A program made the translations under genes and the position numbers. Below, one piece after another: positions 26,747 to 35,002 of a stretch of DNA of 64,000 nt. The stretch's first letter is position 1. Every line of letters starts with the position of its first letter. The DNA is from DTGL01 sp038895395 (GTDB taxonomy: Archaea > Iainarchaeota > Iainarchaeia > Iainarchaeales > DTGL01), in NCBI GenBank assembly GCA_038895395.1, contig JAWANJ010000001.1, forward strand, positions 5,992 to 69,991. Reading direction: 5' to 3'. Below the pieces are notes generated by a model that saw only the letters and a list, made by a program, of their open reading frames with translations, had not been told where the DNA came from and did no database searches.

Positions 26747-28526
26747 GATAGTTTGTTATTAAATTTGACCAAGACAAGTTGTAACTCAACTGCTTTGCAA
26801 CTATTTTTAAGTCACCACGTTCTCTTTTAGGAAGCATGTATATGTACTTCAGATATTCCACAAGCTCAGCCAAAGTTTTCTCGTAAGGTGTGTTTGCTCT
26901 TGACAGCACTTTTATTGCATTTTTTGCAAGATCAGTATTTAGATGGTTCTTTATGTATTGACCAAAACCGCTTAAATCTGTTGTAACTGCCGGTAGACCA
27001 AGTGCAATGGTTTCTAAAGGTGTGTATCCCCAGGATTCATAATAGCTTGGAAATACTCCTAAATGGCAGCCCATTACTGCTTGATAATATTCAAGACCTA
27101 AAAGGCCATCAGCAGTACTAAGGTAGGTAGGATAATACAGCACTTTAACTTTATCTGTTTCCCTATTGAAAAGATTGTTTTTCTTTATTCTTGTGAGGAT
27201 TTCATCACTTTCATCGACTTCTAGCACACTTATTGGTGGCACTTCATTTTTTTCATGTTTTAGTTCAAACAACATTTTTTTAACTTTATATAAAAATTCG
27301 TCATCAAGCAGATTCTTACCTGTTGGGGGCTCACCTTTTGAAATGCTGTAATAAAGCCTGTTTTTTATTTTTCGTATTTCATCCTCAATTTCGTCCTCTA
27401 ATCGCTCATACAATGCCATATGTTTCAGAAGCTCGATGTTTTTGCCTCTGTTAGGCGCTGGGACAAATATAAAAGCGAATATTGTTGTTGTGTTTTTAGT
27501 ATCTTTTAACTCATTGTTTAATCGCCCCAAGGCGTCTATAAACAGGTCTATGCCTTTGTTTCTTACCTCATAGCGGCCTGAAAGGAAGTAAAACAGGCTA
27601 TCTTCAACGTTTATGTAATAATATGGTGCAAAGTAGTCAAGCACGAAACGTCTAATGATGTTTCTGTAGATAACATGGAGATTTGCAAGCTCTTCCATAA
27701 CATAAAATTTTTCTACGTTTAGGCCATTTGGGGTTAAAATATCAGGTCTTCTGCCAAGAATGTACTGAGATTCGTTAGCACAAGTCTCGGATACTGTAGT
27801 AAACACAGTAGCTTTGTGAGCGCATGCTTTTTCTGTAAGATGTTTTGCTTGAACTCCATATTTATATGCACGTTCATTTGGCACTGTTTCATTTGCCTGT
27901 ATCTTTGAGATTATTTCTTCGTGCAATGGCTCTCCTGATCCAGCAATGCACCTTCCAAGCACGGTTGCATGTGTTGTAAAAATAGTTTTTATTTCTGGTT
28001 TATAGTGCACTATGTGAAGAAGTGCGCCTCCCGATAGCCACTCATGACAATGAACTATGCATTTTTTTATGTCATGCTCTTTTGCAAAAACAACCGTAAT
28101 CAATTTTTCTAATAATAGGCCAACTGCCTTACCCCAAACAATAGGTTCGTTGTAATCATCGCCCGTGCCCAGAGAGTCTATTTGATAAAGATCCCAAAAT
28201 TCTCGTTTTATATCATTTGTCTTTGCCTTTAGTTCATTTGGATCAACTAATATGCACTTTGGTCTGCCAGGTACAAGCCAATGGCCAGAATAGCAGTTAA
28301 TTCCATATGTTTTTTTCAGGTAATCGAATACTTCAGCAAATTCGGGCGATGGTGTTTCTTCTTCAAATTCAACAGCGGCGCTTCTTTTGAAATAAGGACC
28401 AATTGTAAAAAAGTTTTTCAGGGAATTTTTTGCTTCAGCAGCCTTTGTGGATAGGACAGTATATATTCCGCCTACTTTGTTAGAAACTTCCCATCCAACC
28501 TCAAAAACAGTGAAATCTTTTTGCAT
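26715..28526 (-). CDS. Glycogen synthase, GT3 family (eukaryotic/fungal type)
   Basis: A 603-aa GT3 glycogen synthase. It opens FEVGWEVSNKVGGIYTVLST, holds IVHCHEWLSGGALLH, TTHATVLGRCIAGSG, TVSETCANESQYILGR, LSGRYEVRNKGIDLF, and the catalytic FPSYYESWGYTPLETIALG (E-x7-E). GT3 enzymes use UDP-glucose and are best known from animals and fungi, with scattered bacterial and archaeal members. The Arg-rich regulatory helix of the yeast enzyme is not evident. Convergent with, and overlapping, the GH57 gene; with the neighbouring GT4, GH57 and debranching-like genes it makes a glycogen metabolism locus. Confidence 0.93.
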   Translation of the reverse strand: MQKDFTVFEVGWEVSNKVGGIYTVLSTKAAEAKNSLKNFFTIGPYFKRSAAVEFEEETPSPEFAEVFDYLKKTYGINCYSGHWLVPGRPKCILVDPNELKAKTNDIKREFWDLYQIDSLGTGDDYNEPIVWGKAVGLLLEKLITVVFAKEHDIKKCIVHCHEWLSGGALLHIVHYKPEIKTIFTTHATVLGRCIAGSGEPLHEEIISKIQANETVPNERAYKYGVQAKHLTEKACAHKATVFTTVSETCANESQYILGRRPDILTPNGLNVEKFYVMEELANLHVIYRNIIRRFVLDYFAPYYYINVEDSLFYFLSGRYEVRNKGIDLFIDALGRLNNELKDTKNTTTIFAFIFVPAPNRGKNIELLKHMALYERLEDEIEDEIRKIKNRLYYSISKGEPPTGKNLLDDEFLYKVKKMLFELKHEKNEVPPISVLEVDESDEILTRIKKNNLFNRETDKVKVLYYPTYLSTADGLLGLEYYQAVMGCHLGVFPSYYESWGYTPLETIALGLPAVTTDLSGFGQYIKNHLNTDLAKNAIKVLSRANTPYEKTLAELVEYLKYIYMLPKRERGDLKIVAKQLSYNLSWSNLITNYLNAYELAAGR

Positions 28527-28593
28527 CTAATCGCCTTTCAATAGTAATTAAAATAATAAAGGTTAAAATAACTTTCATTTTAACAATTAGAAT

Positions 28594-30474
28594 GTGGTTT
28601 CACCGATAAACAAAAATTCGGAATTGGGAAAATATTCTTATTTTTTGAGCAATAAGGATTGTTTTTTTCACAGATATTACGATACTGGTTTCAAGACAAA
28701 ATGGACTGGCTTTTGGTCCAATGGCAAAAAGTATATTGAATTTTTTGACTTTAAGGTTTTTGGAAAATATCTTTCAGAGTCAAATTGCATAAAAGCAACA
28801 TATGATTTTACGAAAGCAACTCATGTTCATGCTATTGATGATGGTGTTTTTATTCAATCTGTTTGGACCCCGCTTTCTGGAGCTAAACTAGTTGTAGAGC
28901 TCCAAAGTGCAAACAACAAAAATTTTGAAGCTGAGTTTGAGTTTGCCATTAACATACGAAAGCGAGAAGAAAATTGGCATGATCGCGATTATGTAGTAAA
29001 ACAGGATGAAAATGAAAATTGTATAAATGTTTCTTCTAGTTTGGGTCAAATAAATATTTGTGTTTCTGGAAGCGAAAGCCAGTTTGTGCCTTTGCATCAG
29101 TATTTTGACCATTATCCATCTGGGGAAAAACAGCGATATTTTTTGCCGGGCATACTGAAACTAAAGGGCACAACTGTACGAATATTGTTTTCTTTGGAGA
29201 ATGAGTCAGGTTTTGGTGACAACGAGCTTTTAAGCAAAAGAAGCTTTTATCGACAGCTCACCAACTGCATAGAGTGTGATGACCCTTTGATCTCTGGGTT
29301 ATACAAAAAAGCCATTTTAAACATGGAGCTGCTTTTTTGTGGTAACTGTTATTACGCGGGTTTGCCCTGGTTTTTGCAGTTTTGGGCAAGAGATATGTTT
29401 TGGAGCTTACCAGCTTTCTTGTATGCGGGTTTTTTAAATCGAGCTAAATCAGCATTAGAGGTTTTTTCAGATAAGGTTATCAATGGAAGAGTTCCAAATT
29501 ATATCTACGGAGATGAAGTAAATTACTCTTCCATTGACTCCAGCATAATGTTTATATCTGCTTTAAGGGATTATATTGCGTTTTCAGGAGACACGGATTT
29601 TTTAGAGAATAAAATCGACTTAGTTTGTGATATAATGCAGAGGCTTCTTGCAGTTACTGACAGCAGAGGGTTTATATCACATGATAGCAAAGAAAACGAA
29701 ACTTGGATGGACAGTCTAAATAGGTATGAAACTGCCATAGAAATACAAGCCCTTTTTGTAAAGGCCCTTTCAGATTTTTCTGAGCTTGTATTTTTGGCAA
29801 AAAAACCAAGTGGTGCTGCTATGGCCTTAGCATTTGAGGCAGAGGGGCTTGCAAGAAGACAACAGCACTTATTTGAAAAAGTTTTTTACAACGATGGCAA
29901 GTATGCCGACAGAATATGCGGTGAGCAAAAAGATTTCTCTAAAAGGCCAAATGCGCTTGTGCCTATTATGTTGGGGTTAAGCAAGTTTGGAATCGAAGAG
30001 TTTGAAAAGAGCGATATTTTATGCGAAAAAGGTGTAATGAGTCTTTCAAGTGAAAACAATGGATTTGATAGTGCTTCGTATCACAACGGCCAGGCATGGT
30101 CTCTTTGCACTGGTTGGCTTGCATGTGCGGAGTTTGCTATGAATCGGGTTGAAAAAGGCTATGAAATACTTAAGATCATTGATGATTACACTTACGGTGA
30201 CACGCCTGGCTGCATAGGAGAATCATGGAATAGCAAAACGTTTGAGCGTATGGGGTGTAATATCCAACTTTGGGGCGCAGCACTTGCTATAAGAGCTATA
30301 GATGAGTTTATGCTTGGGATAAAACCATATGCTCCACGTCAAGAGATAGAAGTTTGCCCAAGGTTACCATCAAGTGTTGGATATGTTAAAAGGACTATAA
30401 ATTTGGGTGGAAAAGAAACAAGCATCATTGTTAAGAAACAAGGCACATCAGTGAAAGTAGGCCTTTCACGTTAG
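28594..30474 (+). CDS. Glycogen debranching enzyme-like protein (amylo-alpha-1,6-glucosidase, six-hairpin fold)
   Basis: A 626-aa protein: an N-terminal beta-sandwich-like region (about 1-230) followed by a C-terminal alpha/alpha-toroid. The toroid has LPWFLQFWARDMFWSLPAFL, NYIYGDEVNYSSIDSS, ENETWMDSL, and DDYTYGDTPGCIGESWNS, which match the GDE C-terminal amylo-1,6-glucosidase domain. It should remove alpha-1,6-linked glucose from limit dextrin. Start GTG 28594 is uncertain: there is no Shine-Dalgarno, but a TTAAAATAAC box sits about 27 nt upstream. It is divergent from the GT3 gene, sharing a 67-nt promoter region. Confidence 0.88.
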   Translation: MVSPINKNSELGKYSYFLSNKDCFFHRYYDTGFKTKWTGFWSNGKKYIEFFDFKVFGKYLSESNCIKATYDFTKATHVHAIDDGVFIQSVWTPLSGAKLVVELQSANNKNFEAEFEFAINIRKREENWHDRDYVVKQDENENCINVSSSLGQINICVSGSESQFVPLHQYFDHYPSGEKQRYFLPGILKLKGTTVRILFSLENESGFGDNELLSKRSFYRQLTNCIECDDPLISGLYKKAILNMELLFCGNCYYAGLPWFLQFWARDMFWSLPAFLYAGFLNRAKSALEVFSDKVINGRVPNYIYGDEVNYSSIDSSIMFISALRDYIAFSGDTDFLENKIDLVCDIMQRLLAVTDSRGFISHDSKENETWMDSLNRYETAIEIQALFVKALSDFSELVFLAKKPSGAAMALAFEAEGLARRQQHLFEKVFYNDGKYADRICGEQKDFSKRPNALVPIMLGLSKFGIEEFEKSDILCEKGVMSLSSENNGFDSASYHNGQAWSLCTGWLACAEFAMNRVEKGYEILKIIDDYTYGDTPGCIGESWNSKTFERMGCNIQLWGAALAIRAIDEFMLGIKPYAPRQEIEVCPRLPSSVGYVKRTINLGGKETSIIVKKQGTSVKVGLSR

Positions 30475-30482
30475 ATTGCTTT

Positions 30483-30494
30483 TTTTAAATAAAG
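30483..30494 (+). promoter_or_regulatory. TATA box of xerA
   Basis: TTTTAAATAAAG is centred about 29 nt before ATG 30518, with no Shine-Dalgarno in between. Leaderless transcription is likely. Confidence 0.5.
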
Positions 30495-30517
30495 TTGCTT
30501 TTATTTATTAGAGCAGC

Positions 30518-31414
30518 ATGGGTATGAACCAAACAAATGAGAACAAGGAAAATATTGGAAACATAGTTGAAAAATATGTTGAGAACTTCAAAAGAGAACT
30601 GATTGTTGGTGGTTTTTCCAATAGGACCATTAAAATGTATCTGCTATATATCCGAGAATTTCTTGAGTTTATAAAAAAAGACCCATTGCTTGCAACTCGA
30701 GAGGATGTTATAGCATACATGGCACACAAAAAAGAAAATAAGGCCACTGATTCTACGATGTGTTTGGTTTATTCTGCATTGAGACATTTCTTTAAAGAAT
30801 ATTTAAAAAGCGATGTGATGGAAGATATAAAGAGGCCAAAAAAGGGGACAAAGTTACCAGTTGTGATGACTAAAGAAGAGGTTATACGGATGATAAATGC
30901 TGCTGAAAGAAAAAAAGACAGACTGATAATGATGCTTCTTTACTCTAGCGGTATGCGTGTTAGCGAGGTAACAAAGCTGAAAATAAATGATATTAATTTT
31001 GCTGATAGAACAGCAATAGTGCGCGGCGGTAAAGGGAATAAGGATAGAATAGTAATCTTGTCTGAGTCTTGGTTAAAAGATTTGAGTGATTATTTGAAAA
31101 AAAGAAAGGCAAAGACAGAATATGTTTTTTCAGATTATTTGGGCAGACCAATTTCAGTGGATACTATTCAGAGAATTGTAAGAAAGGCCAGAATTAAAGC
31201 AGGTATCGAAAAAAATGTGACACCACACAGTTTTAGACATACATTTGCTACACACCTTCTCGAGCGTGGTGAAAACATTAGAAAAATACAGGAGCTTTTG
31301 GGTCATAGCAACTTATCTACAACGCAGATATATACAAAAGTTTCTGTAGAGGAATTAAAGAAGGTCAAAAGCCCGTTGGACAATTTAGAAAAATTTGATA
31401 AATGCAATGGATAA
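30518..31414 (+). CDS. xerA: Tyrosine recombinase XerA
   Basis: The 298-aa protein has an N-terminal SAM-like DNA-binding domain (15-105) and a catalytic domain with all active residues: Arg147 (SSGMRVSEV), Lys172 (GGKGNKDR), His237 and Arg240 (PHSFRHTFATHL), His263 (LLGHSNLSTTQ) and the nucleophile Tyr272 (IYTKVS). Archaeal XerA resolves chromosome dimers at dif-like sites. There are no integration repeats or phage genes around it, so a housekeeping role is more likely than an integrase. I did not find an obvious dif site by eye. Confidence 0.93.
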   Translation: MGMNQTNENKENIGNIVEKYVENFKRELIVGGFSNRTIKMYLLYIREFLEFIKKDPLLATREDVIAYMAHKKENKATDSTMCLVYSALRHFFKEYLKSDVMEDIKRPKKGTKLPVVMTKEEVIRMINAAERKKDRLIMMLLYSSGMRVSEVTKLKINDINFADRTAIVRGGKGNKDRIVILSESWLKDLSDYLKKRKAKTEYVFSDYLGRPISVDTIQRIVRKARIKAGIEKNVTPHSFRHTFATHLLERGENIRKIQELLGHSNLSTTQIYTKVSVEELKKVKSPLDNLEKFDKCNG

Positions 31415-31572
31415 AAACAGCACAGAGGGTATTGTTCCGATAATGAAGCTCTAGCAAAAGTTTTAGGTGAGAAGATTGATTATAAAGATTTGGATCATAA
31501 ACACAAAATTTAAATATTAAAAAAACATATATTATGTGGTTCTTAGTTTTATTTATGAAGGGAGGGTTTGAG

Positions 31573-31827
31573 ATGACTGTGAGGCTTTCAGAGCTTTTTG
31601 GAAAGGAGATATATACTGTTGACGGGGAAAGAAAAGGCAAGGTTTTTGACCTTGTAATAAATTTAGAAAAAGGACGTATAGAAACCATAACTACTGAACC
31701 TTTAAGAGCAAGTTCTAAAGCAGAGGCTAGAAAGATAATAACTGAAAAAAGCATACCTTATAGTAAAGTCATATCTGCAAAAGACATATTGTTGATTTCT
31801 ACAAGACAGGAAGTTTCAAAGCAATAA
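31573..31827 (+). CDS. Small PRC-barrel domain protein
   Basis: An 84-aa PRC-barrel protein (RLSELFGKEIYTVDGERKG, VFDLVINLEKGRIETI). In archaea such proteins are common; some (CdpB type) take part in FtsZ/SepF cell division, others are of unknown use. The start is ATG 31573, 6 nt after GGAGGG; upstream in-frame ATGs at 31534 and 31555 lie before that site. A TATA-like TTTAAATATT box at about 31507-31516 precedes it. Single-gene unit. Confidence 0.85.
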   Translation: MTVRLSELFGKEIYTVDGERKGKVFDLVINLEKGRIETITTEPLRASSKAEARKIITEKSIPYSKVISAKDILLISTRQEVSKQ

Positions 31828-31996
31828 CTCTTTGTTAAGGTTTCAACAATTGCATCTACGTTACTAACGTTAAAATGCTACCATGGTTTAGTAGCCAATT
31901 CTAAAAAGATTGTTATGTACAAAGCAAAGTTTTTAATTTTTTTCAAATATTTTTATACATAAACATCGTCAAAACAATTGTTTTTTATTATCGGAA

Positions 31997-32581
31997 GTGC
32001 AGAGGGGGTCTAAAACGTTAAAAGCACATTTCTTACAATATAAGTTTATTGTGCCAAAAACACTAAGCAGGTCTTCTTACACCTATCAAAAACTTTTTAG
32101 AGCGCTTTACGGTTATACTCAAGTAGTAAATAAATCAAATGGGAAAAGGTATAGGTATCATAGAAAAGGAATACTTTCTGATGTTCCTTTTATAAGGCCT
32201 TCTAAAAATTCCCTTATAATACCAACTGATGCTTTGCAAAAATTGATTAACTTTTTTAATACTGGTGAAAATCCCGCTCATCGATGGACTGCTAAAGGTG
32301 ATTGGAAGGCGGTTTATTACTTAAGTGACAAACAAATTAGTGAACAAAGTGTCGCTAGAGCATTTGAGCAAGTTTTGGATAGGCAATGGGTAAACTATGG
32401 CGGTGAAAAAATGCTTTTGGAAGATTTCTTATCAAAATTTGTGCCAAAAAAAGAAGAATTAAAAAATAAAAAAATAGTGCAATTCTGCAATTACTTAACT
32501 TCCCACGAATGGTTTGCTAAAAGTTATGTATATTCTGACAGACTTAAAAAATTCAAAACTCTCTGCGAAAATCTATCTTAA
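31997..32581 (+). CDS. Unrecognised protein, probably conserved in reduced archaea; start uncertain (possible ACG at 32015)
   Basis: Up to 194 aa, basic and aromatic-rich (LKAHFLQYKFIVPKTLSR, YGYTQVVNKSNGKRYRYHRK, WTAKGDWKAVYYLSDK). I do not recognise a catalytic motif; the first part reads like a compact single domain and the end is helical. GTG 31997 is the only canonical start near the beginning, but a textbook Shine-Dalgarno GAGGGGGT (32002-32009) lies downstream of it. Five nt after that comes in-frame ACG 32015, followed by TTA AAA GCA CAT (LKAH). Initiation at ACG, giving 188 aa, or a mutated ATG, is plausible. Confidence 0.75.
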   Translation: MQRGSKTLKAHFLQYKFIVPKTLSRSSYTYQKLFRALYGYTQVVNKSNGKRYRYHRKGILSDVPFIRPSKNSLIIPTDALQKLINFFNTGENPAHRWTAKGDWKAVYYLSDKQISEQSVARAFEQVLDRQWVNYGGEKMLLEDFLSKFVPKKEELKNKKIVQFCNYLTSHEWFAKSYVYSDRLKKFKTLCENLS

Positions 32582-32584
32582 TGC

Positions 32585-33034
32585 TTATTTGCTTACAAGC
32601 TTTTTTATTAACTTTTTTTCTTTTTCTTTAGAGTACTCATCAGCATTATTTTCAGATACTGCTATTTCGAATAAGCATTCCTTTTTTCTCCACTTCATCC
32701 TACCACCTACGCTATGTGTCTCTACTAAGTTAATGTCTACGAGTGTTTTCAAATATGGGTAAAGACTTCTTTCGTTTTTATAGTCAACACCAAAAAGCTC
32801 TTTTATTCTTCGTCTTATTTCTGGCATGTCAACCCATTCATCAAAGCCAAGTACATTAACTAAATGGTATGCTTGTGTGTTCTCGTTAAAAGACAAAAAA
32901 TCCCATAGGGACCTTATTTCTTTTTTTACTTCTTCTTCAGGTATGCTTTTGTAAATTCGCTCTTCTTCTGTAGCCCAATTTTTTATCCTACTGCCTATTT
33001 TTATAAGAAATCTTATCAATCTTTTCATTACCAT
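32585..33034 (-). CDS. Winged-helix-like protein, possible transcription regulator
   Basis: A 149-aa basic protein. Residues 55-125 look like a winged helix: a helix (QAYHLVNVLGFDEW), a middle helix (MPEIRRRIKELFGV), a recognition-like helix (NERSLYPYLKTLVDINLV) and a wing (GGRMKWRKKE). The N-terminal 30 residues are amphipathic and basic. The target is unknown. Its 3' end comes within 4 nt of the convergent 194-aa gene. Three AGTAAT repeats 48-72 bp upstream of its start could be an operator. Confidence 0.6.
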   Translation of the reverse strand: MVMKRLIRFLIKIGSRIKNWATEEERIYKSIPEEEVKKEIRSLWDFLSFNENTQAYHLVNVLGFDEWVDMPEIRRRIKELFGVDYKNERSLYPYLKTLVDINLVETHSVGGRMKWRKKECLFEIAVSENNADEYSKEKEKKLIKKLVSK

Positions 33035-33381
33035 ATTTATAGTTAATACTGTATTTACTTAAAAATTTTACTGTAAAAACTAGTAATGTAAGTAATTACA
33101 AGTAATGATAAAAAGAAAAAAATTACACAGTTTATTCGTCTTTTTTATGATCCCTAACCATAACAAACTTAAAAATCTGTTTGTATTTTATTTTGTAACT
33201 TATTTTTTTACATATTTGAAAAAATGCAAAAAATTTGGTTTTGTAAAAATTAATTAAAAATTACATAGATTAACCACCAAAACATTTTGCAATTTTAATT
33301 AAAACCATAATTAGCGTGAATTACAAACTACAATAATGAATAATTAAAATTTAGAAATTTCGCTTAGGTGAAATTTTAACT
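33035..33381 (+). other. AT-rich intergenic region (347 nt)
   Basis: No gene is supported here on either strand. Upstream of the winged-helix gene it carries three AGTAAT repeats (33082-33106). Further on, TTAATTAAAA occurs at 33250 and 33295 and the near-copy ATAATTAAAA at 33340, exactly 45 nt apart. A hairpin AAATTTC/GAAATTT at 33355-33376 lies just beyond the 3' end of the tRNA-Met gene and may end its transcript. Confidence 0.5.
33082..33106. repeat. Three AGTAAT direct repeats, 9-10 bp apart
   Basis: AGTAAT occurs at 33082, 33091 and 33101, close to one helical turn apart, so the copies face the same side of the DNA. They lie 48-72 bp upstream of the winged-helix gene start and could bind a regulator, perhaps that protein itself. 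Confidence 0.4.
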
Positions 33382-33456
33382 TAGCGGGGGATGGATTTGA
33401 ACCATCGACCTTCGGGTTATGAGCCCGACGGGCACTCCAAGCTGCCCCACCCCGCT
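33382..33456 (-). tRNA. Initiator tRNA-Met (CAT)
   Basis: A 75-nt cloverleaf. The acceptor begins with A1 paired to U72 (AGCGGGG/CCCCGCT), and the anticodon stem has three G:C pairs (TCGGG-CTCATAA-CCCGA). Both are marks of the archaeal initiator rather than elongator tRNA-Met or tRNA-Ile(CAU). T arm GATGG-TTCAAAT-CCATC. No intron and no encoded CCA. Confidence 0.95.
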
Positions 33457-33631
33457 TTTGTTTTTAAATAAAACATCTTTTTGTTTTTCTTTTTAAAATA
33501 TTTTCAAATTTATTTTATAACAACCATCAGAGATTTATTAAAACTATTTTTTCTAAAATAAATGTTTTTAGGCGATATTTTTTTAAATCAAATCTTTATT
33601 ATCTTGTGTAAAACTTGTCCAATATTTTGTG

Positions 33632-34162
33632 TTATTTTATCTTACTAAGACCATCTATCTGTTTTCTTATCGCACTTATTCTTTTATTTATTTCAGTTTG
33701 CATTTTTCTTGGGTTTAAACAATCCATGTCTAAACCACATTCTGGGCACTTAAAGTTATACTCTGCTGCAATCTCAAAAGGAACCTCACAACAACCTTTT
33801 TTACATATAAATAAAGTGTAATTTTCTTTTAATGCTCTTTCTTTTTCAAGTTTTTCAGCAACCTCACAAAGTTCGTTTATAATAAGCTCTACAAGTTTTT
33901 TTTTGTCAATATACCATGTATAGTTATACCAACCGCTTTTCTCATCACGATCTTTTTCATAGTTTACTATCCCTCTATAGTGCAACCTGTTAAGTATGGT
34001 TCTTACTTCGGTAACCTTTAAACCGGTTTTTTCAGCTATCTTTTCATCTTTTAAAGGCCTCTTACTTTCCCAAAGAACTGCAGCAACTTTTTCAGATCCG
34101 ACACCAGCGCTTTTTTGTAGGAAATCAACCAATATTTGTTCCTTATAGATTTTGGATTTCAT
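33632..34162 (-). CDS. tfe: Transcription factor E, alpha subunit
   Basis: Archaeal TFE helps open promoters with TBP, TFB and RNA polymerase. The 176-aa protein has the N-terminal winged helix (RPLKDEKIAEKTGLKVTEVR, then HYRGIVNYEKDRDEKSGWY) and a C-terminal zinc ribbon with Cys120, Cys124 (or Cys125), Cys139 and Cys142. The ATG overlaps the stop of the upstream Trm56 gene (TAATG), so the two are coupled; an in-frame ATG at 34183 lies inside that gene. It suits the TATA-driven promoters seen across the window. Confidence 0.94.
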   Translation of the reverse strand: MKSKIYKEQILVDFLQKSAGVGSEKVAAVLWESKRPLKDEKIAEKTGLKVTEVRTILNRLHYRGIVNYEKDRDEKSGWYNYTWYIDKKKLVELIINELCEVAEKLEKERALKENYTLFICKKGCCEVPFEIAAEYNFKCPECGLDMDCLNPRKMQTEINKRISAIRKQIDGLSKIK

Positions 34163-34683
34163 TAGCTCAACCCCTGTTTGCATTTTTTTTCTCCAGCTTT
34201 TATAATTGCTCCATGAAACTCTTTTTTAAGCTCTTTCCCATCAAAATACCAATCTAGAAAAACAGCCAATGCTGCAATCTCGCTATGTGGCTGCTTAGTT
34301 ATTGCAATGTTATAATCACTTTCACAGTAAACGCGTGCTTCAACCTTTTTTGATCCGATTATAACCCCTATTTTTTCATTTTCCCTTATTTTATCAATTT
34401 CATTTTCTATTGGCTTACCATACATTGTGAGATGAACAATTTTATAACCCTGCTTCTTAAGGTTTTTTACCTCTTCTAACCAACTGTTTTTAAATTCTAT
34501 GCTGAAAGAACCGCCCCATCTTTTAACAACACTTCTTATGGTTTTTATAATTCCCTCATCTTTTGGACCGAATATGACTATTCCATCTGAGCCAAAAGCT
34601 CTTGCTACTAAACAGCAATGTGTAGTAACCCTTTCATCCCTTTTTGGTCTGTGTCCATATCTTAGTACTATTACAGAAGGCAT
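34162..34683 (-). CDS. trm56: tRNA (cytidine(56)-2'-O)-methyltransferase aTrm56
   Basis: SPOUT-class enzyme that methylates the 2'-O of C56 in the tRNA T loop of archaea. The 173-aa protein begins MPSVIVLRYGHRPKRDERVTT, followed by HCCLVARAFGSDGIVIFG, and has the SAM-knot region KIGVIIGSKKVEARVYCESD and ITKQPHSEIAALAVFLDW. ATG 34683 is preceded by TTG, which I do not use. It is translationally coupled to tfe. Confidence 0.93.
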   Translation of the reverse strand: MPSVIVLRYGHRPKRDERVTTHCCLVARAFGSDGIVIFGPKDEGIIKTIRSVVKRWGGSFSIEFKNSWLEEVKNLKKQGYKIVHLTMYGKPIENEIDKIRENEKIGVIIGSKKVEARVYCESDYNIAITKQPHSEIAALAVFLDWYFDGKELKKEFHGAIIKAGEKKCKQGLS

Positions 34684-34819
34684 CAAAAATTATTTTTCCA
34701 GCAAAATTATTAATTAATTTTGTATTAAAACTTATTATTGCTAATACCTAGAGCATGCTGTTTTTAAACAGCTTACAGTAAAAATTTTATGTGTTTTCCC
34801 CAACCAAATATGTGTTTAA

Positions 34820-34892
34820 GGGCCCGTAGCTCAGCTGGCAGAGCACTGGACTTTTAATCCAGGTGTCGCGGGTTCAAATCCCGTCGGGCCCA
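34820..34892 (+). tRNA. tRNA-Lys (TTT)
   Basis: A 73-nt cloverleaf with acceptor GGGCCCG/CGGGCCC, D arm GCTC/GAGC, anticodon stem CTGGA/TCCAG with TTT at 34853-34855, and T arm GCGGG-TTCAAAT-CCCGT. No intron or encoded CCA. tRNA-Pro starts after one nucleotide, and the lysyl-tRNA synthetase gene follows on the same strand. Confidence 0.96.
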
Positions 34893-34893
34893 T

Positions 34894-34984
34894 GGGGCTG
34901 TGGTGTAGTCTGGTCTAGCATACCAGCTTTGGGAAATTAAATTCAAAAAAGCTGGAGACCCGGGTTCAAATCCCAGCAGCCCCA
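34894..34984 (+). tRNA. tRNA-Pro (TGG) with a 16-nt intron
   Basis: The mature tRNA has acceptor GGGGCTG/CAGCCCC, anticodon stem CCAGC/GCTGG, anticodon TGG at 34930-34932 and T arm CCGGG-TTCAAAT-CCCAG. An intron occupies 34934-34949, between positions 37 and 38. The precursor folds into a bulge-helix-bulge: TTTG pairs with CAAA (4 bp), with GGA and AAA as 3-nt bulges; cutting after the second nucleotide of each bulge removes exactly 16 nt. The tRNA ends 18 nt before the lysS start. Confidence 0.93.
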
Positions 34985-35002
34985 ATAAATTGAGGTGAGT
35001 TT

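Noticed and set aside
30518..31414. Integrase of a mobile element
   Set aside because: No flanking repeats, tRNA junction or phage genes; the protein is an ordinary XerA.
33382..33456. Elongator tRNA-Met or tRNA-Ile(CAU)
   Set aside because: The A1:U72 pair and three G:C pairs in the anticodon stem identify the initiator.
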